From the NCBI RefSeq assembly GCF_014841125.1, contig NZ_JACYTQ010000002.1:930001-994000 (forward strand): 64,000 bases of DNA, read 5' to 3'. Source of the DNA: Echinicola arenosa (GTDB lineage Bacteria; Bacteroidota; Bacteroidia; Cytophagales; Cyclobacteriaceae). Of the stretch, positions 18,874-28,705 are shown one piece after another; within the stretch, counting starts at the first letter, position 1; each line of letters opens with the position of its first letter. The position numbers and the translations under genes were made by a program. The notes under the pieces are model-generated. The model had not been told where the DNA came from. It saw only the letters and a list, made by a program, of their open reading frames with translations, and ran no database searches.

Positions 18874-19084
18874 TACTAAAAATTAAAGATGCAGCATTTT
18901 TTAGATTTTATCAAACTAAGACCATCTTGTAAGACCTCTCCGCAGCTTATTTGCTATCAGTCTAAATTAGCATAAGGAGAAACATAAATAGAAGTCATTT
19001 TTTAGATCCGAAATCTTCCACTTTGCTATCCTCTTGTGTATTATTAATTTTTATATTAAATGGATAATACTAAATTAGTTAAGT

Positions 19085-20329
19085 ATGCTCACCAAAAAAC
19101 TTTTACTTCTTTCCGTATTATTTTTGACGGGCGCTCAACTTTGGGCCCAGATTCCCGGATTTTTTATGAAGGAAGAAAAAAACAGTGTCAACCTCCCCTT
19201 TTACGATTTCAATAACTTGATCATAATGCCCATTGCCATCAATAACGGGCCCGAGCTTAACTTCCTTATTGACACAGGCGTAAAATCCAATATTCTTTTC
19301 AGCAAAACTGTTGGGGATGAACTTGGGCTTTACTATACAAGAACACTGAATTTAATGGGAGCAGACGGAAAAACTGTCCTTACCGCTCTTGTATCGCCCA
19401 ACAACCACTTTAATATGGGGCCTGTAGAAGGGATTGTTCAAGCGGTCTTAGTCCTTGAGGAGGACTTCTTGGAGTTGGAAAGGGTAATCGGTATTCCCGT
19501 ACATGGAATTATAGGTTATGAGTTTTTTAAATTCAATCCCATCAAAATAGATTATGATTCCAATATCTTGACTTTTTATCAAACTGATAGGATGAATTGG
19601 AGGCCTTTTGGTTACAGGAAGATTGATCTTTCATTTGACAACTACAAGCCCTACGTGGAAGGAACCATTCAGCAAATTGACGGGCCTGGAATCAATGGAA
19701 AGCTCTTGATTGACACTGGTGCCAATCATGGCTTGCTTTTGAACCGTGAAACATCAGACCAAATTAAACTACCCCCTAAGAGGTTACAGACCGATTTGGG
19801 CAGGTCCTTGGGAGGAGATCTTTTTGGCTATGTGGGAAGGGTAAAAAAATACTCTTTGGGCAATTTAAACTTCAGGAGGGTAATTACCTCCTACCCTGAT
19901 GAGACAGAGTTTTCATCCATCATTATAGAGTCAGGCCGCTTGGGAAGCTTAGGTTCTGAAGTATTGGCCAGGATGACTTTTATTATAGACTATCCTAGGG
20001 AAAGGTTATTATTCAAGAAAGGGGCTGGTTTTCACCACCCTTTTGAATATGATATGAGCGGAATAAAAGTTCGTATGACCAGTGCAGAAGAAAAAAGATA
20101 CTATGTAAGTAGCGTAAGGGAAAACTCCCCAGCTTCAAAAGCAAACATCAAACCAGGTGACGAAATACTATCTATCAATCTATTACCCGTAGAATATTGG
20201 GACCTTGCCGAAATAAATGATCTCCTTAAATCTGAAGAAGGAAAGGAAATTCATATTACAGTAAAAAGAAATATACGGGAAATTCCTGTGGAAGTGGATA
20301 AAACCCTAATACTGCAGAAACAGTTATAA
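19085..20329 (+). CDS. exported aspartyl protease-like protein with PDZ domain
   Basis: A 414-residue protein with a signal peptide (cleavage after LWAQ near residue 22). Two retropepsin-like repeats follow, each with the aspartyl active-site motif: FLIDTGVKSN and LLIDTGANHG. The C-terminal 75 residues form a PDZ domain (ENSPASKANIKPGDEILSI). This architecture is common in Bacteroidota and is generally periplasmic, but its substrates are unknown. No gene on the same strand is close enough to propose an operon. Confidence 0.88.
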   Translation: MLTKKLLLLSVLFLTGAQLWAQIPGFFMKEEKNSVNLPFYDFNNLIIMPIAINNGPELNFLIDTGVKSNILFSKTVGDELGLYYTRTLNLMGADGKTVLTALVSPNNHFNMGPVEGIVQAVLVLEEDFLELERVIGIPVHGIIGYEFFKFNPIKIDYDSNILTFYQTDRMNWRPFGYRKIDLSFDNYKPYVEGTIQQIDGPGINGKLLIDTGANHGLLLNRETSDQIKLPPKRLQTDLGRSLGGDLFGYVGRVKKYSLGNLNFRRVITSYPDETEFSSIIIESGRLGSLGSEVLARMTFIIDYPRERLLFKKGAGFHHPFEYDMSGIKVRMTSAEEKRYYVSSVRENSPASKANIKPGDEILSINLLPVEYWDLAEINDLLKSEEGKEIHITVKRNIREIPVEVDKTLILQKQL

Positions 20330-20436
20330 CTTTAGTATTTATTGCGGGTATCACCCGATGAAATTGAGTAAAAAGTAAATGAATGCATTTTTGTTAGTCA
20401 AAAAAGCTAACTTTAGGCTGTTTCTGTTTTTGTCTA

Positions 20437-23400
20437 ATGGAATCTAAAAATTACAATCATATATCGTCATCTTTTGTAACATTAAGAAAGACAAGCAATT
20501 CTACCTTTGAACTGCTTTATTTTAATGCTGCCTTTGAAACACTGCTGGGCACAAAACCAAGCATCAACACATTTGATCAGGTTTTGATGACCTTGCCTAA
20601 ACCTAGCTTGGGTCATATTTTCAATATTTTCAAGCAGAATAAAACTCTTTCCTCCATTCTTTTTACACAACAAGGCACTTGTTTTCCTGTTCTCCTAGAA
20701 GGAAATATAGTAAAAGAACAAAAGGCTGAAAATTATCTTATCAACCTGATAATGATCCCTCAGCTTGAAAAACCAGGAATCAAGAACCTTTGGATGATTC
20801 AGCTGAGCACTGGTTTACTTTTCAGCAGTAGTTTAAACAAATGCCCAAGTAGGCTTAAAATTGGATCAGCTCTTCCAAATCATTTTCACAATCACTACCC
20901 GCACATTAGTGAAGCCGTTTTTCAGGACTTTATTACCAATGATCAGGAAGGTCAATTGGATCTTCAGCATCATGGCCAAATACTTGAAAAAGAATTTCTC
21001 TTTGATTCAGAATATTGTTCTCTAATCGTTCATTCGCCTGCCATCGGAAATCGTTTCCAAAAGTTCATTACCGAACAGAAGGACCAAATGGTACAACACA
21101 ACTCCAGGGCTATTTATTATGAGCACGAACTAGGAGATAGCCAAATTCACTGGAGTGGGGCCTATGTCGATATTGTTGGATATCCAAGGGAAGAATTTAC
21201 GGAAGTAAACATCCAAAGGTGGGTGGAAATGATCCATCCAGAAGATTTAAAACATCTCAAAACTGGCTTCGAAAAGGATTTCAAGTTGGACAATCCTTAT
21301 GACACCTTTTACAGGCTCAAACATAAAGAGGGTCATTATCTCTATGTTCAAGACATCGCCAGGGTATTCGTCGATGAGAAAACCGGAAAAAAAATCATTC
21401 TTGGAAGTATTACTGACATCAGTGGTCTTAAAAATATCGAGAAGAAACTCCTTGAAAACCGCTACATTTTAAATGAGCTTTCCAGCATCATGCCAGGAAT
21501 GATTTATATGTTTAAACGATCCCAAGCGGGCAAACATGAATTCATGTTTGTAAGCGAAGGAGTCAAGGAAATTTTCGGTGTCACCTCCAAGTATTTTTCA
21601 CAACATTTCAGAAAGCTTAAAAATCGGATACATCCAGATGATCTTCAGTCCATCATAGATGCAAACCAAAATGCAACTAATTCTAAAAAACTGGAATTAA
21701 ATTTTAGAATCCTTAATCCTGATGAAACCATCAAGTGGGTGTTTTGTTCGTCAAGCCTTTTGAAAGAACAAAATGGTCAAGACATATGGGCAGGATATAT
21801 CTTGGATATCAGTTATACCAAGAAAAAAGAAGAAGAAGCCAAGTCTAACTACATGCGTTATAAGCAGAGTTTTGACAACAATCCTTTGGCCATTTTTCAC
21901 TATGATAAAGATGGAATTATCCTTAAGGTCAACAAGACTTTAATTAAAAAGGCAAAAATAGAAAAGGAAGAAAGAATGCTTGGCAAAAGCATCCATAACC
22001 TTTACAAAAAGTCTCCGATTTACCCTTACTTACTCAAGGGAATCGAATCTGGCTATGCGGATTATGAAGGCTCCTTTAACTCTTATTTCTCCAAAACACA
22101 TTTTTATATCAATCTTAAGATTAGAAAGCTGGAATTTGACAACGGATATGAAGCTGCTATCGATGATATCACAGAGAAGGATTTTGTTCAATGTGTGCTG
22201 AACGATGTGGCTACTATTTCTGCTCAGTTTAGCGATGTAGACTTCTTCAATGAGCTCGTCAAGCTATTATCTAAAAAGTTGAATTTAAAGTATTGTCTGA
22301 TTGGAGAGTATATCCCCCATGCACGGTCCATTCAAACCACTGCTATAGCCAAAAAAGGTAAGATTATCCCTAATTTCACCTATTCCCTACAACACACTCC
22401 ATGTGAAACAGCGATCAGCGATCGCAAAAGGGAAGTAGTGATGATTTCAAATGGAGTGGCTGAACAATACCCCAAAGATTTATTCCTCATAGAAGAAAAC
22501 ATTACTTCCTATTGCTCTACTGGAATAAATGACAAAAATGGAAGAAAAATAGGCATACTGGTCTTGGCGGATAGCAAGCCTATGCATAATGAAGATGGAA
22601 TCATTAATATTGTTTCTATTCTTGGCGACCGTGCTGGTGCAGAACTTCAGCGTATCCGATACGAAAAGAAGCTACTAGAATCACAGCAACTTTATAAGAG
22701 TATTGCAGAAAACTTCCCCAGAGGGACCGTAGATGTGTTAGACAAAAACTTCAGGTACATATATACTGAAGGAAGTGAATACCAGAAAATAGGAATGGAT
22801 CCTAAGGAACTTATCGGGACCTACCACTTAATGAAATATGATGCAGTAACTTCCCTTAAAGCCAAAAAAGAATTGGACAAGGTTCTCATAGGCCAAACTG
22901 TAGTATATGAAATTAATTTTAACGGAGAGAGTTACAAAAAGACTGGTGTACCGCTTATCAATAAGCAAGGGGAAGTTGATCGTATTCTACTGGTAACCCA
23001 AAACATTTCAGAATCAAAATCAGCAGAGGAAGAGCGCGAAAAGCTCATTAAGGACCTTTCCAGTCACAATGATGAATTGCAGCGATTTGCATATATCGTC
23101 TCCCATAACCTTCGAGCACCGATCGTCAACATCACTTCCTTACTCGATTTGCTCAATGAAGACGATTTAGCCGACCCCAATAATGTGGAATTGATCGATA
23201 GCCTGAAAACCTCTGTCGCGATCCTCAATGCTACTTTAATGGATCTGATCGAGGTGGTGTCCATCAAAAAGGAAAAAATAAGAAAAGTAGAAACGGTCAA
23301 CTTTGAAAGTTTAATCAATAACCTAGAAAAGAGCCTTTTCAAACAGCTCAAAGAAGCAAAAGTAATAGTTAAGCGTGATTTTGCTATAAACGAAATTAAC

Positions 23401-23784
23401 TATGTGCAGAGTCATCTGGAAAATTTCTTTCTTAATTTCATGACCAATGCTATTAAGTACAGTCATCCAGAGCGAAATACAGAAATTCATATTAAGACTA
23501 AAATGAATGGTGATAATTGCATTATTAGCTTCTCTGACAATGGAATTGGTATCGACTTGGAGAAATATGGTGATCGAATTTTTGGTTTGTATCAGCGTTT
23601 TCATACCCATGTGGAAGGCAAAGGATTAGGCTTATACCTTGTTAGGGAGCAAATCCGGTCCCTAGATGGTGATATCCATATTAAAAGTGAAGTAGGCAAA
23701 GGAACTACCTTTACCATCACCATCAAAAACCTACCACATCCAGACCAAGAAAGTATAGAATTCGGGCAAGAAAACAAGCAATAA
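20437..23784 (+). CDS. multi-PAS/GAF sensor histidine kinase
   Basis: A large cytoplasmic sensor kinase of 1115 residues without transmembrane segments. It contains a weak PAS-like region at the N-terminus, PAS domains at about 215-335, 340-460 and 470-580, a GAF-like domain at about 590-735 and another PAS at about 745-860. The dimerisation helix has the phospho-acceptor His890 in FAYIVSHNLRAPI. The ATPase domain shows NAIKYSHPERN, FSDNGIGID and GKGLGLYLVREQI. No response regulator gene is adjacent, so it is an orphan kinase. The ligand is unknown. Confidence 0.9.
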   Translation: MESKNYNHISSSFVTLRKTSNSTFELLYFNAAFETLLGTKPSINTFDQVLMTLPKPSLGHIFNIFKQNKTLSSILFTQQGTCFPVLLEGNIVKEQKAENYLINLIMIPQLEKPGIKNLWMIQLSTGLLFSSSLNKCPSRLKIGSALPNHFHNHYPHISEAVFQDFITNDQEGQLDLQHHGQILEKEFLFDSEYCSLIVHSPAIGNRFQKFITEQKDQMVQHNSRAIYYEHELGDSQIHWSGAYVDIVGYPREEFTEVNIQRWVEMIHPEDLKHLKTGFEKDFKLDNPYDTFYRLKHKEGHYLYVQDIARVFVDEKTGKKIILGSITDISGLKNIEKKLLENRYILNELSSIMPGMIYMFKRSQAGKHEFMFVSEGVKEIFGVTSKYFSQHFRKLKNRIHPDDLQSIIDANQNATNSKKLELNFRILNPDETIKWVFCSSSLLKEQNGQDIWAGYILDISYTKKKEEEAKSNYMRYKQSFDNNPLAIFHYDKDGIILKVNKTLIKKAKIEKEERMLGKSIHNLYKKSPIYPYLLKGIESGYADYEGSFNSYFSKTHFYINLKIRKLEFDNGYEAAIDDITEKDFVQCVLNDVATISAQFSDVDFFNELVKLLSKKLNLKYCLIGEYIPHARSIQTTAIAKKGKIIPNFTYSLQHTPCETAISDRKREVVMISNGVAEQYPKDLFLIEENITSYCSTGINDKNGRKIGILVLADSKPMHNEDGIINIVSILGDRAGAELQRIRYEKKLLESQQLYKSIAENFPRGTVDVLDKNFRYIYTEGSEYQKIGMDPKELIGTYHLMKYDAVTSLKAKKELDKVLIGQTVVYEINFNGESYKKTGVPLINKQGEVDRILLVTQNISESKSAEEEREKLIKDLSSHNDELQRFAYIVSHNLRAPIVNITSLLDLLNEDDLADPNNVELIDSLKTSVAILNATLMDLIEVVSIKKEKIRKVETVNFESLINNLEKSLFKQLKEAKVIVKRDFAINEINYVQSHLENFFLNFMTNAIKYSHPERNTEIHIKTKMNGDNCIISFSDNGIGIDLEKYGDRIFGLYQRFHTHVEGKGLGLYLVREQIRSLDGDIHIKSEVGKGTTFTITIKNLPHPDQESIEFGQENKQ

Positions 23785-23936
23785 TTTTGTTCTCAAAGTA
23801 ATTTTTTCCAACCATTCGGTGCCTTTTGCGTGATAATACCTAAATTCGAATATCACATTTCAACACAAACTACGAAATCCAGCTGGCCAAGTGAATTTCA
23901 GCTTTGCCATTTAAGATTCCAACTAATTTCAAACTC

Positions 23937-24527
23937 ATGAAAAAAGCGATTATCCCCATTCTTATCCTCGTTGTGGTAGGTATTTTTGTCTACACCAAAG
24001 CAGTAGGCACCTACAACCAATTTGTGAAAACGGAAGAAACCATCAATGGTCAATGGGCCGAGGTGGAAACTCAATACCAGCGCCGGGCAGACCTAATCCC
24101 AAACTTGGTCAATACTGTAAAAGGTTATGCTGACTTTGAAAAAGAAACCCTTGAAGGTGTGATCAATGCCCGAGCCAAGGCTACTGCTATCAATATCAAT
24201 GCTGATGAACTGACACCAGAGAAGATTGCCCAGTTCCAAGAGGCACAAGATCAGTTAAGCGGCAGCTTAAGCAGGCTTTTGGTAGCAGTGGAGCGTTATC
24301 CTGACCTGAAAGCCAATCAAAACTTCCTTGACCTTCAGGCCCAGTTAGAAGGAACTGAAAACAGAATTGCAGTGGCCAGGAGGAATTTTAACCAATCTGT
24401 ACAAGCCTACAATTCTAACCTAAGAACTTTCCCCAACAATATTTTTGCGGGATGGTATGGCTTTGAGAAAAAAGGTTACTTCGAAGCCTCTGAAGGGGCT
24501 GAAAACGCACCAACGGTAGAATTCTAA
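23937..24527 (+). CDS. LemA-family protein
   Basis: A 196-residue membrane-anchored protein: one N-terminal transmembrane helix (about 3-22), then the coiled LemA domain with ETINGQWAEVETQYQRRADL, the family-typical LIPNLVNTVKGYA, and near the end YNSNLRTFPNNIFAGWYGF. Start taken at ATG 23937 (MKKAIIPIL). The function of LemA is not well established; it forms a conserved unit with TPM-domain genes, as here. It is the first gene of a three-gene operon. Confidence 0.93.
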   Translation: MKKAIIPILILVVVGIFVYTKAVGTYNQFVKTEETINGQWAEVETQYQRRADLIPNLVNTVKGYADFEKETLEGVINARAKATAININADELTPEKIAQFQEAQDQLSGSLSRLLVAVERYPDLKANQNFLDLQAQLEGTENRIAVARRNFNQSVQAYNSNLRTFPNNIFAGWYGFEKKGYFEASEGAENAPTVEF

Positions 24528-24540
24528 ATCGAACTATTTT

Positions 24541-24558
24541 GCCCGGCCAACACCGGGC
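24541..24558 (+). terminator. intercistronic hairpin (possible attenuator)
   Basis: GCCCGG and CCGGGC form a 6-base GC stem with a CCAACA loop directly after the lemA stop, followed only by a weak T-rich run. It may lower expression of, or stabilise the message upstream of, the TPM genes. Confidence 0.45.
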
Positions 24559-24582
24559 ATCTTTATTAAAAATACATTGGCC

Positions 24583-25017
24583 ATGGCCGAAAAATTATTT
24601 ACCAAAGCAGAAAAAGACCAGATCGTCGCTGCCATCAAAGCAGCAGAACTGGAAACTTCCGGAGAAATACAAGTGCACCTCGAAAATCACTGTAAAGGAG
24701 AAGTCTTGGACCGAGCAGCAGATGTCTTTGCCATGCTGAAAATGCACAAGACCAAACTTCGTAATGGTGTGCTTTTTTACCTTGCAGTTGAAGACCATAA
24801 GTTTGCCATTTTGGGAGATGGAGGAATCAATAATGTCGTTCCAGATAACTTTTGGGAAAGTATCAAAGAAGCCATGATCAAACACTTCAAAAAAGAACAA
24901 TTTGCTGAAGGCTTGATCACCGGAATTCGCATGTCCGGCGAAGCGCTTAAGGAACACTTTCCCTATGATGGTGATACCGATGAAAATGAACTCTCCGATG
25001 AAATCTCCTTTGGATAA
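24583..25017 (+). CDS. TPM-domain protein (short form)
   Basis: A 144-residue soluble TPM (DUF477) domain protein with no signal peptide. It contains TKAEKDQIVAAIKAAELET, GEIQVHLENHC and GDGGINNVVPDNFW, typical of the family of small TPM proteins. Start placed at ATG 24583, two codons after a TTG. It lies between lemA and the second TPM gene; its stop is 1 base before the next start, so translation is probably coupled. The biochemical activity is unknown; an acid-phosphatase activity has been described for a plant TPM protein. Confidence 0.9.
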   Translation: MAEKLFTKAEKDQIVAAIKAAELETSGEIQVHLENHCKGEVLDRAADVFAMLKMHKTKLRNGVLFYLAVEDHKFAILGDGGINNVVPDNFWESIKEAMIKHFKKEQFAEGLITGIRMSGEALKEHFPYDGDTDENELSDEISFG

Positions 25018-25018
25018 T

Positions 25019-25828
25019 ATGTACTTGAAAAAAACTACTTTACTCACCCTTTTCTTCTTATTGATTGGCCAAATATTGCTGGCACAGGACGATTTTCCTG
25101 CCCGGCCTAACCCTCCCAAGTTGGTCAATGATTTCACCCAAACGCTTTCAAGTTCTGAACAAGCTTCTTTGGAAAGAAAACTGGTGGCATATAATGACAG
25201 CACCTCCACCCAAATTACCATCGTGCTATTGGGCTCTGTTGGTCAATATGATATCAGTGACTACGCCTTCCAACTGGGGGACAAGTGGGGCATTGGTCAA
25301 AAGGAAAAGGACAATGGACTGCTGATCTTGGCAGCCATGAAAGACAGAAAAGTATTTATTGCCACTGGTTATGGTTTGGAAGGCGCAGTTCCGGATGCTT
25401 TGGCCAGACGGATTGTGGACAATGTGATTGTTCCTGCCTTCAAGCGTGAGGCTTACTATGATGGGTTAGACCAAGCGACTACCATGATCATCAAGTTGGC
25501 CAGTGGTGAATACGATGCAGAAAATGTAGAAAAGAAAGGTAGTCACGGCCGAGCCATTTTCTTCATTCTATTCTTCGTCTTTATCTTCATCATCCTACCA
25601 CTTCTTCGAAACCGAAATGACAACGATAATCATATGGGAGGCCGAGGCGGTGGAGTGGACATGTTTACCACCCTGATGCTGATGAACCTGCTTGGTGGTG
25701 GCCGTAAAGGCGGTGGTGGATTTGGTAACTTCTCAGGCGGCGGTGGCAGCTTTGGAGGTGGTGGCGGAGGATTCGGCGGCTTTGGCGGCGGAAGCTTCGG
25801 CGGTGGCGGTGCTGGCGGCAGTTGGTAA
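25019..25828 (+). CDS. TPM-domain membrane protein with glycine-rich tail (YgcG-like)
   Basis: A 269-residue protein with a signal peptide (cleavage near LLAQ), an extracytoplasmic TPM domain (about 25-165, with PPKLVNDFTQTLSSSEQ, STSTQITIVLLGS and GYGLEGAVPDALARRI), one transmembrane helix (about 182-200) and a glycine-rich C-terminus of about 55 residues (for example GGGGSFGGGGGGFGGFGG). This is the usual YgcG arrangement. ATG 25019 was chosen because it begins the signal peptide. It ends the lemA operon and is followed by a strong terminator. Confidence 0.92.
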   Translation: MYLKKTTLLTLFFLLIGQILLAQDDFPARPNPPKLVNDFTQTLSSSEQASLERKLVAYNDSTSTQITIVLLGSVGQYDISDYAFQLGDKWGIGQKEKDNGLLILAAMKDRKVFIATGYGLEGAVPDALARRIVDNVIVPAFKREAYYDGLDQATTMIIKLASGEYDAENVEKKGSHGRAIFFILFFVFIFIILPLLRNRNDNDNHMGGRGGGVDMFTTLMLMNLLGGGRKGGGGFGNFSGGGGSFGGGGGGFGGFGGGSFGGGGAGGSW

Positions 25829-25855
25829 AACCTGTACAAAATTAAAGACTCAAAG

Positions 25856-25881
25856 CACCCCAAATATTGGGGTGTTTTTTT
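25856..25881 (+). terminator. rho-independent terminator of the lemA-TPM operon
   Basis: CACCCCAA and TTGGGGTG form a perfect 8-base stem with an ATA loop, followed by seven T residues. Confidence 0.92.
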
Positions 25882-25973
25882 GTTTTAGGGAAATGGGTTA
25901 ACCTAAAATCACAAAATCCCTTAATTTATCAGCGAACCAATTCCATCCAAAAATGGTTTTAAATTACATTTCG

Positions 25974-25981
25974 TAACTTTG
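25974..25981 (+). promoter_or_regulatory. Bacteroidota -7 promoter element for the AraC-family gene
   Basis: TAACTTTG matches the TAnnTTTG -7 consensus of Bacteroidota and lies 23 bases before the ATG at 26005. The upstream -33 element is weak (a T-rich GGTTTT), so this is a tentative call. Confidence 0.5.
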
Positions 25982-26004
25982 AATTTCACAAATGGCCATT
26001 GATC

Positions 26005-26943
26005 ATGAAGAATATCAAAAACACTTCGTTAGAAGATTTCTATCAGGAAGCAGCGGCATTTATGGGGAAAGATGTGAAGGTTCTCCTTCCCCCTGGAATC
26101 CACAAAGAAATCGGTCATTTCAATGTTTTTGATGTGGCTGAAACTATCAAAGGATTCAAGCAAAAATCAGTGATGCCCTATAACCGTCGGGCCTATTATA
26201 AGATCAGTTTGATCATCGGCAAAAACAGGGCAGAGTATGCGGACAAGGTGATCCAAGTCAAGAAAAATGCCTTGCTCTTTGGCACCCCCAAAGTCCCTTA
26301 TCACTGGGTGCCTCAAGATGATAACCAAGCAGGAAGTTTTTGTGTCTTTACCGATGAATTTTTGCTAAAAAACAAAAGTGGAGTAGTCCTGGATGAGTTG
26401 CCCATTTTCAAGTCTGGAGGCTATCCTATTTTTGAAATCAGCGATGAAATTGCAACAGAAATAAGGCTGATTTTCAACAAGATGAAACAAGAAATTGCTT
26501 CAGATTATGAGTTTAAATATGACCTTCTTCGCAACTATGTCCTTGAGTTAATACACTATGGACAAAAACTGCAGCCAGCCTCTACTTTGCATGCCAACCA
26601 AAATGCTTCAGGGCGAATTACCTCATTATTTGTAGAACTCTTGGAACGCCAATTTCCCATTGAGTCACCCAACCAAAAATTACAGTTACGAACTGCCAAA
26701 GAATATGCCGACAGGTTGGCCATCCATGCCAATCACTTAAACAAGGTGTTGAAAGAAACTACCGGAAAAACAACTACTGAGCTGATCAGTTCAAGGCTGG
26801 TACAGGAAGCCAAAATACTCTTAAAGCAAACCGATTGGAATGTCTCCGAAATTGCCTACAGCTTGGGTTATGAAGAAGTGGCTCACTTTTCCAACTTCTT
26901 TAAAAAGCAAACTTCTATGGCTCCCCTGGCCTATCGCTCATAG
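26005..26943 (+). CDS. AraC-family transcriptional regulator
   Basis: A 312-residue regulator with an N-terminal cupin-like sensing domain (about 1-190) and a C-terminal double helix-turn-helix (about 215-310). The latter has TAKEYADRLAIHANHLNKVL and the family signature SEIAYSLGYEEVAHFSNFFKK. Start taken at ATG 26005 because the frame's upstream codon is TTG. The SDR gene follows after 106 bases on the same strand and is the natural candidate target; the inducer is unknown. Confidence 0.93.
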   Translation: MKNIKNTSLEDFYQEAAAFMGKDVKVLLPPGIHKEIGHFNVFDVAETIKGFKQKSVMPYNRRAYYKISLIIGKNRAEYADKVIQVKKNALLFGTPKVPYHWVPQDDNQAGSFCVFTDEFLLKNKSGVVLDELPIFKSGGYPIFEISDEIATEIRLIFNKMKQEIASDYEFKYDLLRNYVLELIHYGQKLQPASTLHANQNASGRITSLFVELLERQFPIESPNQKLQLRTAKEYADRLAIHANHLNKVLKETTGKTTTELISSRLVQEAKILLKQTDWNVSEIAYSLGYEEVAHFSNFFKKQTSMAPLAYRS

Positions 26944-27049
26944 TCCAATGATTTGAATTTCGCAAACCATGCATTGATTTTTGCAAACACTCCTCCACTT
27001 TTTAACAGAACTTTGTCTTATTCATTATTAATCACTAAAAATCAATAAG

Positions 27050-27817
27050 ATGGCAAGTTCAAAAGATAAAATCGCAGTGATCACCGGAGGAAGCAGAGGG
27101 TTGGGAAGAAACATGGCCATTGCCTTGGCTAAAAAAGGAATCAACATCATTCTTACCTATCACAGCAACCAAGAGCAAGCCGCAGAAGTGGTGGAAGAAA
27201 TCAAAACTTTGGGCCAAAAAGCAATTGCTTATCAGTTGAACACTAGCGACATCAAGCAATTTGATACTTTTCTGAAATCAGTTTCCGAGTATTTACATCA
27301 AGAAATAGGGAATCCTAATTTTGATTTTCTAATCAACAATGCTGGAACAGCCCTTTATGCACCTTTTGCCGAAACTACGGAAACGCAATTTGATGAAGCG
27401 ATGAACATCCACTATAAAGGCGTTTTCTTTCTCACACAAAAGGCTTTGCCGCAGCTCAATGAGGGAGGAAGCATCATCAATATTTCATCTGGTCTGGCAA
27501 GATTTTCCCTGCCTGGCTCTTCTGCATATGGCGCCATGAAAGGAGCGATTGAAGTACTCACCCGATACTTGGCCAAGGAACTGGGGTCAAGGCAAATCCG
27601 CGCCAATGTAGTGGCTCCGGGAGCTATCGAAACAGACTTCGGGGGCGGCCATGTCAGGGACAACAAAGAGGTCAATCAAATGGTAGCCAGCAACACCGCA
27701 TTGGGACGAGCTGGATTACCAGAGGACATTGGTGGGGTCGTAGCCTTTTTATGCAGCCCCGAAGCTTCATGGATCAATGGCCAGCGAATTGAAGTTTCTG
27801 GCGGCATGTTTGTTTAA
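27050..27817 (+). CDS. short-chain dehydrogenase/reductase (SDR)
   Basis: A classical NAD(P)-dependent SDR of 255 residues. It has the dinucleotide-binding TGGSRGLGRNMA, the NNAG motif, the catalytic Ser in ISSGLARF, the YxxxK pair in SAYGAMKGA, and the C-terminal NGQRIEVSGGM. The Arg following the glycine motif suggests a preference for NADP(H). It is adjacent to and downstream of an AraC-family gene, an arrangement frequent for reductases induced by xenobiotic or carbonyl stress. The substrate is unknown. Confidence 0.93.
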   Translation: MASSKDKIAVITGGSRGLGRNMAIALAKKGINIILTYHSNQEQAAEVVEEIKTLGQKAIAYQLNTSDIKQFDTFLKSVSEYLHQEIGNPNFDFLINNAGTALYAPFAETTETQFDEAMNIHYKGVFFLTQKALPQLNEGGSIINISSGLARFSLPGSSAYGAMKGAIEVLTRYLAKELGSRQIRANVVAPGAIETDFGGGHVRDNKEVNQMVASNTALGRAGLPEDIGGVVAFLCSPEASWINGQRIEVSGGMFV

Positions 27818-27840
27818 AAAAACTAATTGGAGTTTAAGGT

Positions 27841-27876
27841 TCTGCCCATTATGGTCATTTCATCATGATGGGCAGA
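27841..27876. terminator. intergenic inverted repeat between convergent genes
   Basis: TCTGCCCAT and ATGGGCAGA form a 9-base perfect stem, extendable to 13 with one mismatch, between the SDR (+) and methyltransferase (-) stops. There is no long T-tract, so it may be a weak terminator or mRNA-end stabiliser. Confidence 0.55.
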
Positions 27877-27892
27877 AATCTAAAAAACGAGA

Positions 27893-28663
27893 CTACTTAG
27901 GAGTACCCAATAAGTAAATCACAAAACCAGGCCCTGACTTTATTTTGGCCATTTCCCAATTCATGCGATCTCCACCTTTCAAGTCATCGATCAGTTCCTG
28001 CATTTCTTCCAGGGAATAAGTTCTTAAGGAAGAAACTAATCCATCCCATAAAGCCACCAAAGGAACCACTGGTACTATATACGTAAAGAAAAGTCTTCCC
28101 AAGCTTAAGGGAGCTATAAATGGAGTGGTCAGGAGAACGGTAATCGGTGAAAATAGCATCGCTAGCAAACTGGGCAAGCTCCTATCTTGTGCTTCGAAAA
28201 TAGCTATGGGATGAGCTGCATCAACAGCATCCTGCAAAATAAGTTGGGCATCCTCATGTTTGAAATGATGAAAAGACAAAAACATGGTCCTCAAACCATT
28301 CAATTCTTCGGGAACATTTCTAGCATCCACAGGTTTGTCCACATATTCAATATTGTCAGCTTTGGCTTGAGTATATTCAAAAGCCTCAATATTGGGATAA
28401 TAATCTGTCAACCAGATTTTTAAATGAGGAATCTTTTTGAGCAATGCCTCATTCAGTGAAAGTATACCTCCACCACTGCCAGAACCTAAATCTATAAAGT
28501 GACCTGTTTTGCCAGCATGAATACCTTTTACCAAAACTGGAAGTATTGGCAAAAACATTTTGGTGGCATTGGCCAAAAATCTCAAAAAGTCAGTCACATA
28601 ATTTCGGAGAAAAACAGGAAACCAAGGTAAATCTTCGAATTCAAATAGATGGATACGTTTCAT
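27893..28663 (-). CDS. class I methyltransferase-like protein with hydrophobic insert
   Basis: A 256-residue protein. The SAM-binding glycine motif is IDLGSGSGGGIL (about residue 56-67), and the following acidic beta2 end is in WLTDYYPN, so the class I methyltransferase fold is likely. Residues about 165-215 form an unusual, very hydrophobic stretch (MLFSPITVLLTTPFIAPLSL onwards) that could contact the membrane. No substrate is recognised. It follows the second methyltransferase gene on the same strand with 42 bases between, and the two may be co-transcribed. Confidence 0.75.
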   Translation of the reverse strand: MKRIHLFEFEDLPWFPVFLRNYVTDFLRFLANATKMFLPILPVLVKGIHAGKTGHFIDLGSGSGGGILSLNEALLKKIPHLKIWLTDYYPNIEAFEYTQAKADNIEYVDKPVDARNVPEELNGLRTMFLSFHHFKHEDAQLILQDAVDAAHPIAIFEAQDRSLPSLLAMLFSPITVLLTTPFIAPLSLGRLFFTYIVPVVPLVALWDGLVSSLRTYSLEEMQELIDDLKGGDRMNWEMAKIKSGPGFVIYLLGTPK

Positions 28664-28705
28664 TGAACAAGGGTATTTAGCTTAACCCAATTTCGACAAA
28701 TATCC

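Noticed and set aside
20345-20357. Short hairpin CGGGT-ATC-ACCCG after the protease gene
   Set aside because: Stem of only five pairs and no T-tract; not supported as a terminator.
24595-25221. 208-codon minus-strand frame opposite the TPM genes
   Set aside because: Lies antisense to two well-supported genes and lacks any domain pattern.
25630-25863. Proline-rich open frame on the minus strand
   Set aside because: It is the antisense shadow of the glycine-rich tail of the TPM protein; GGC/GGT repeats read in reverse give Pro codons.
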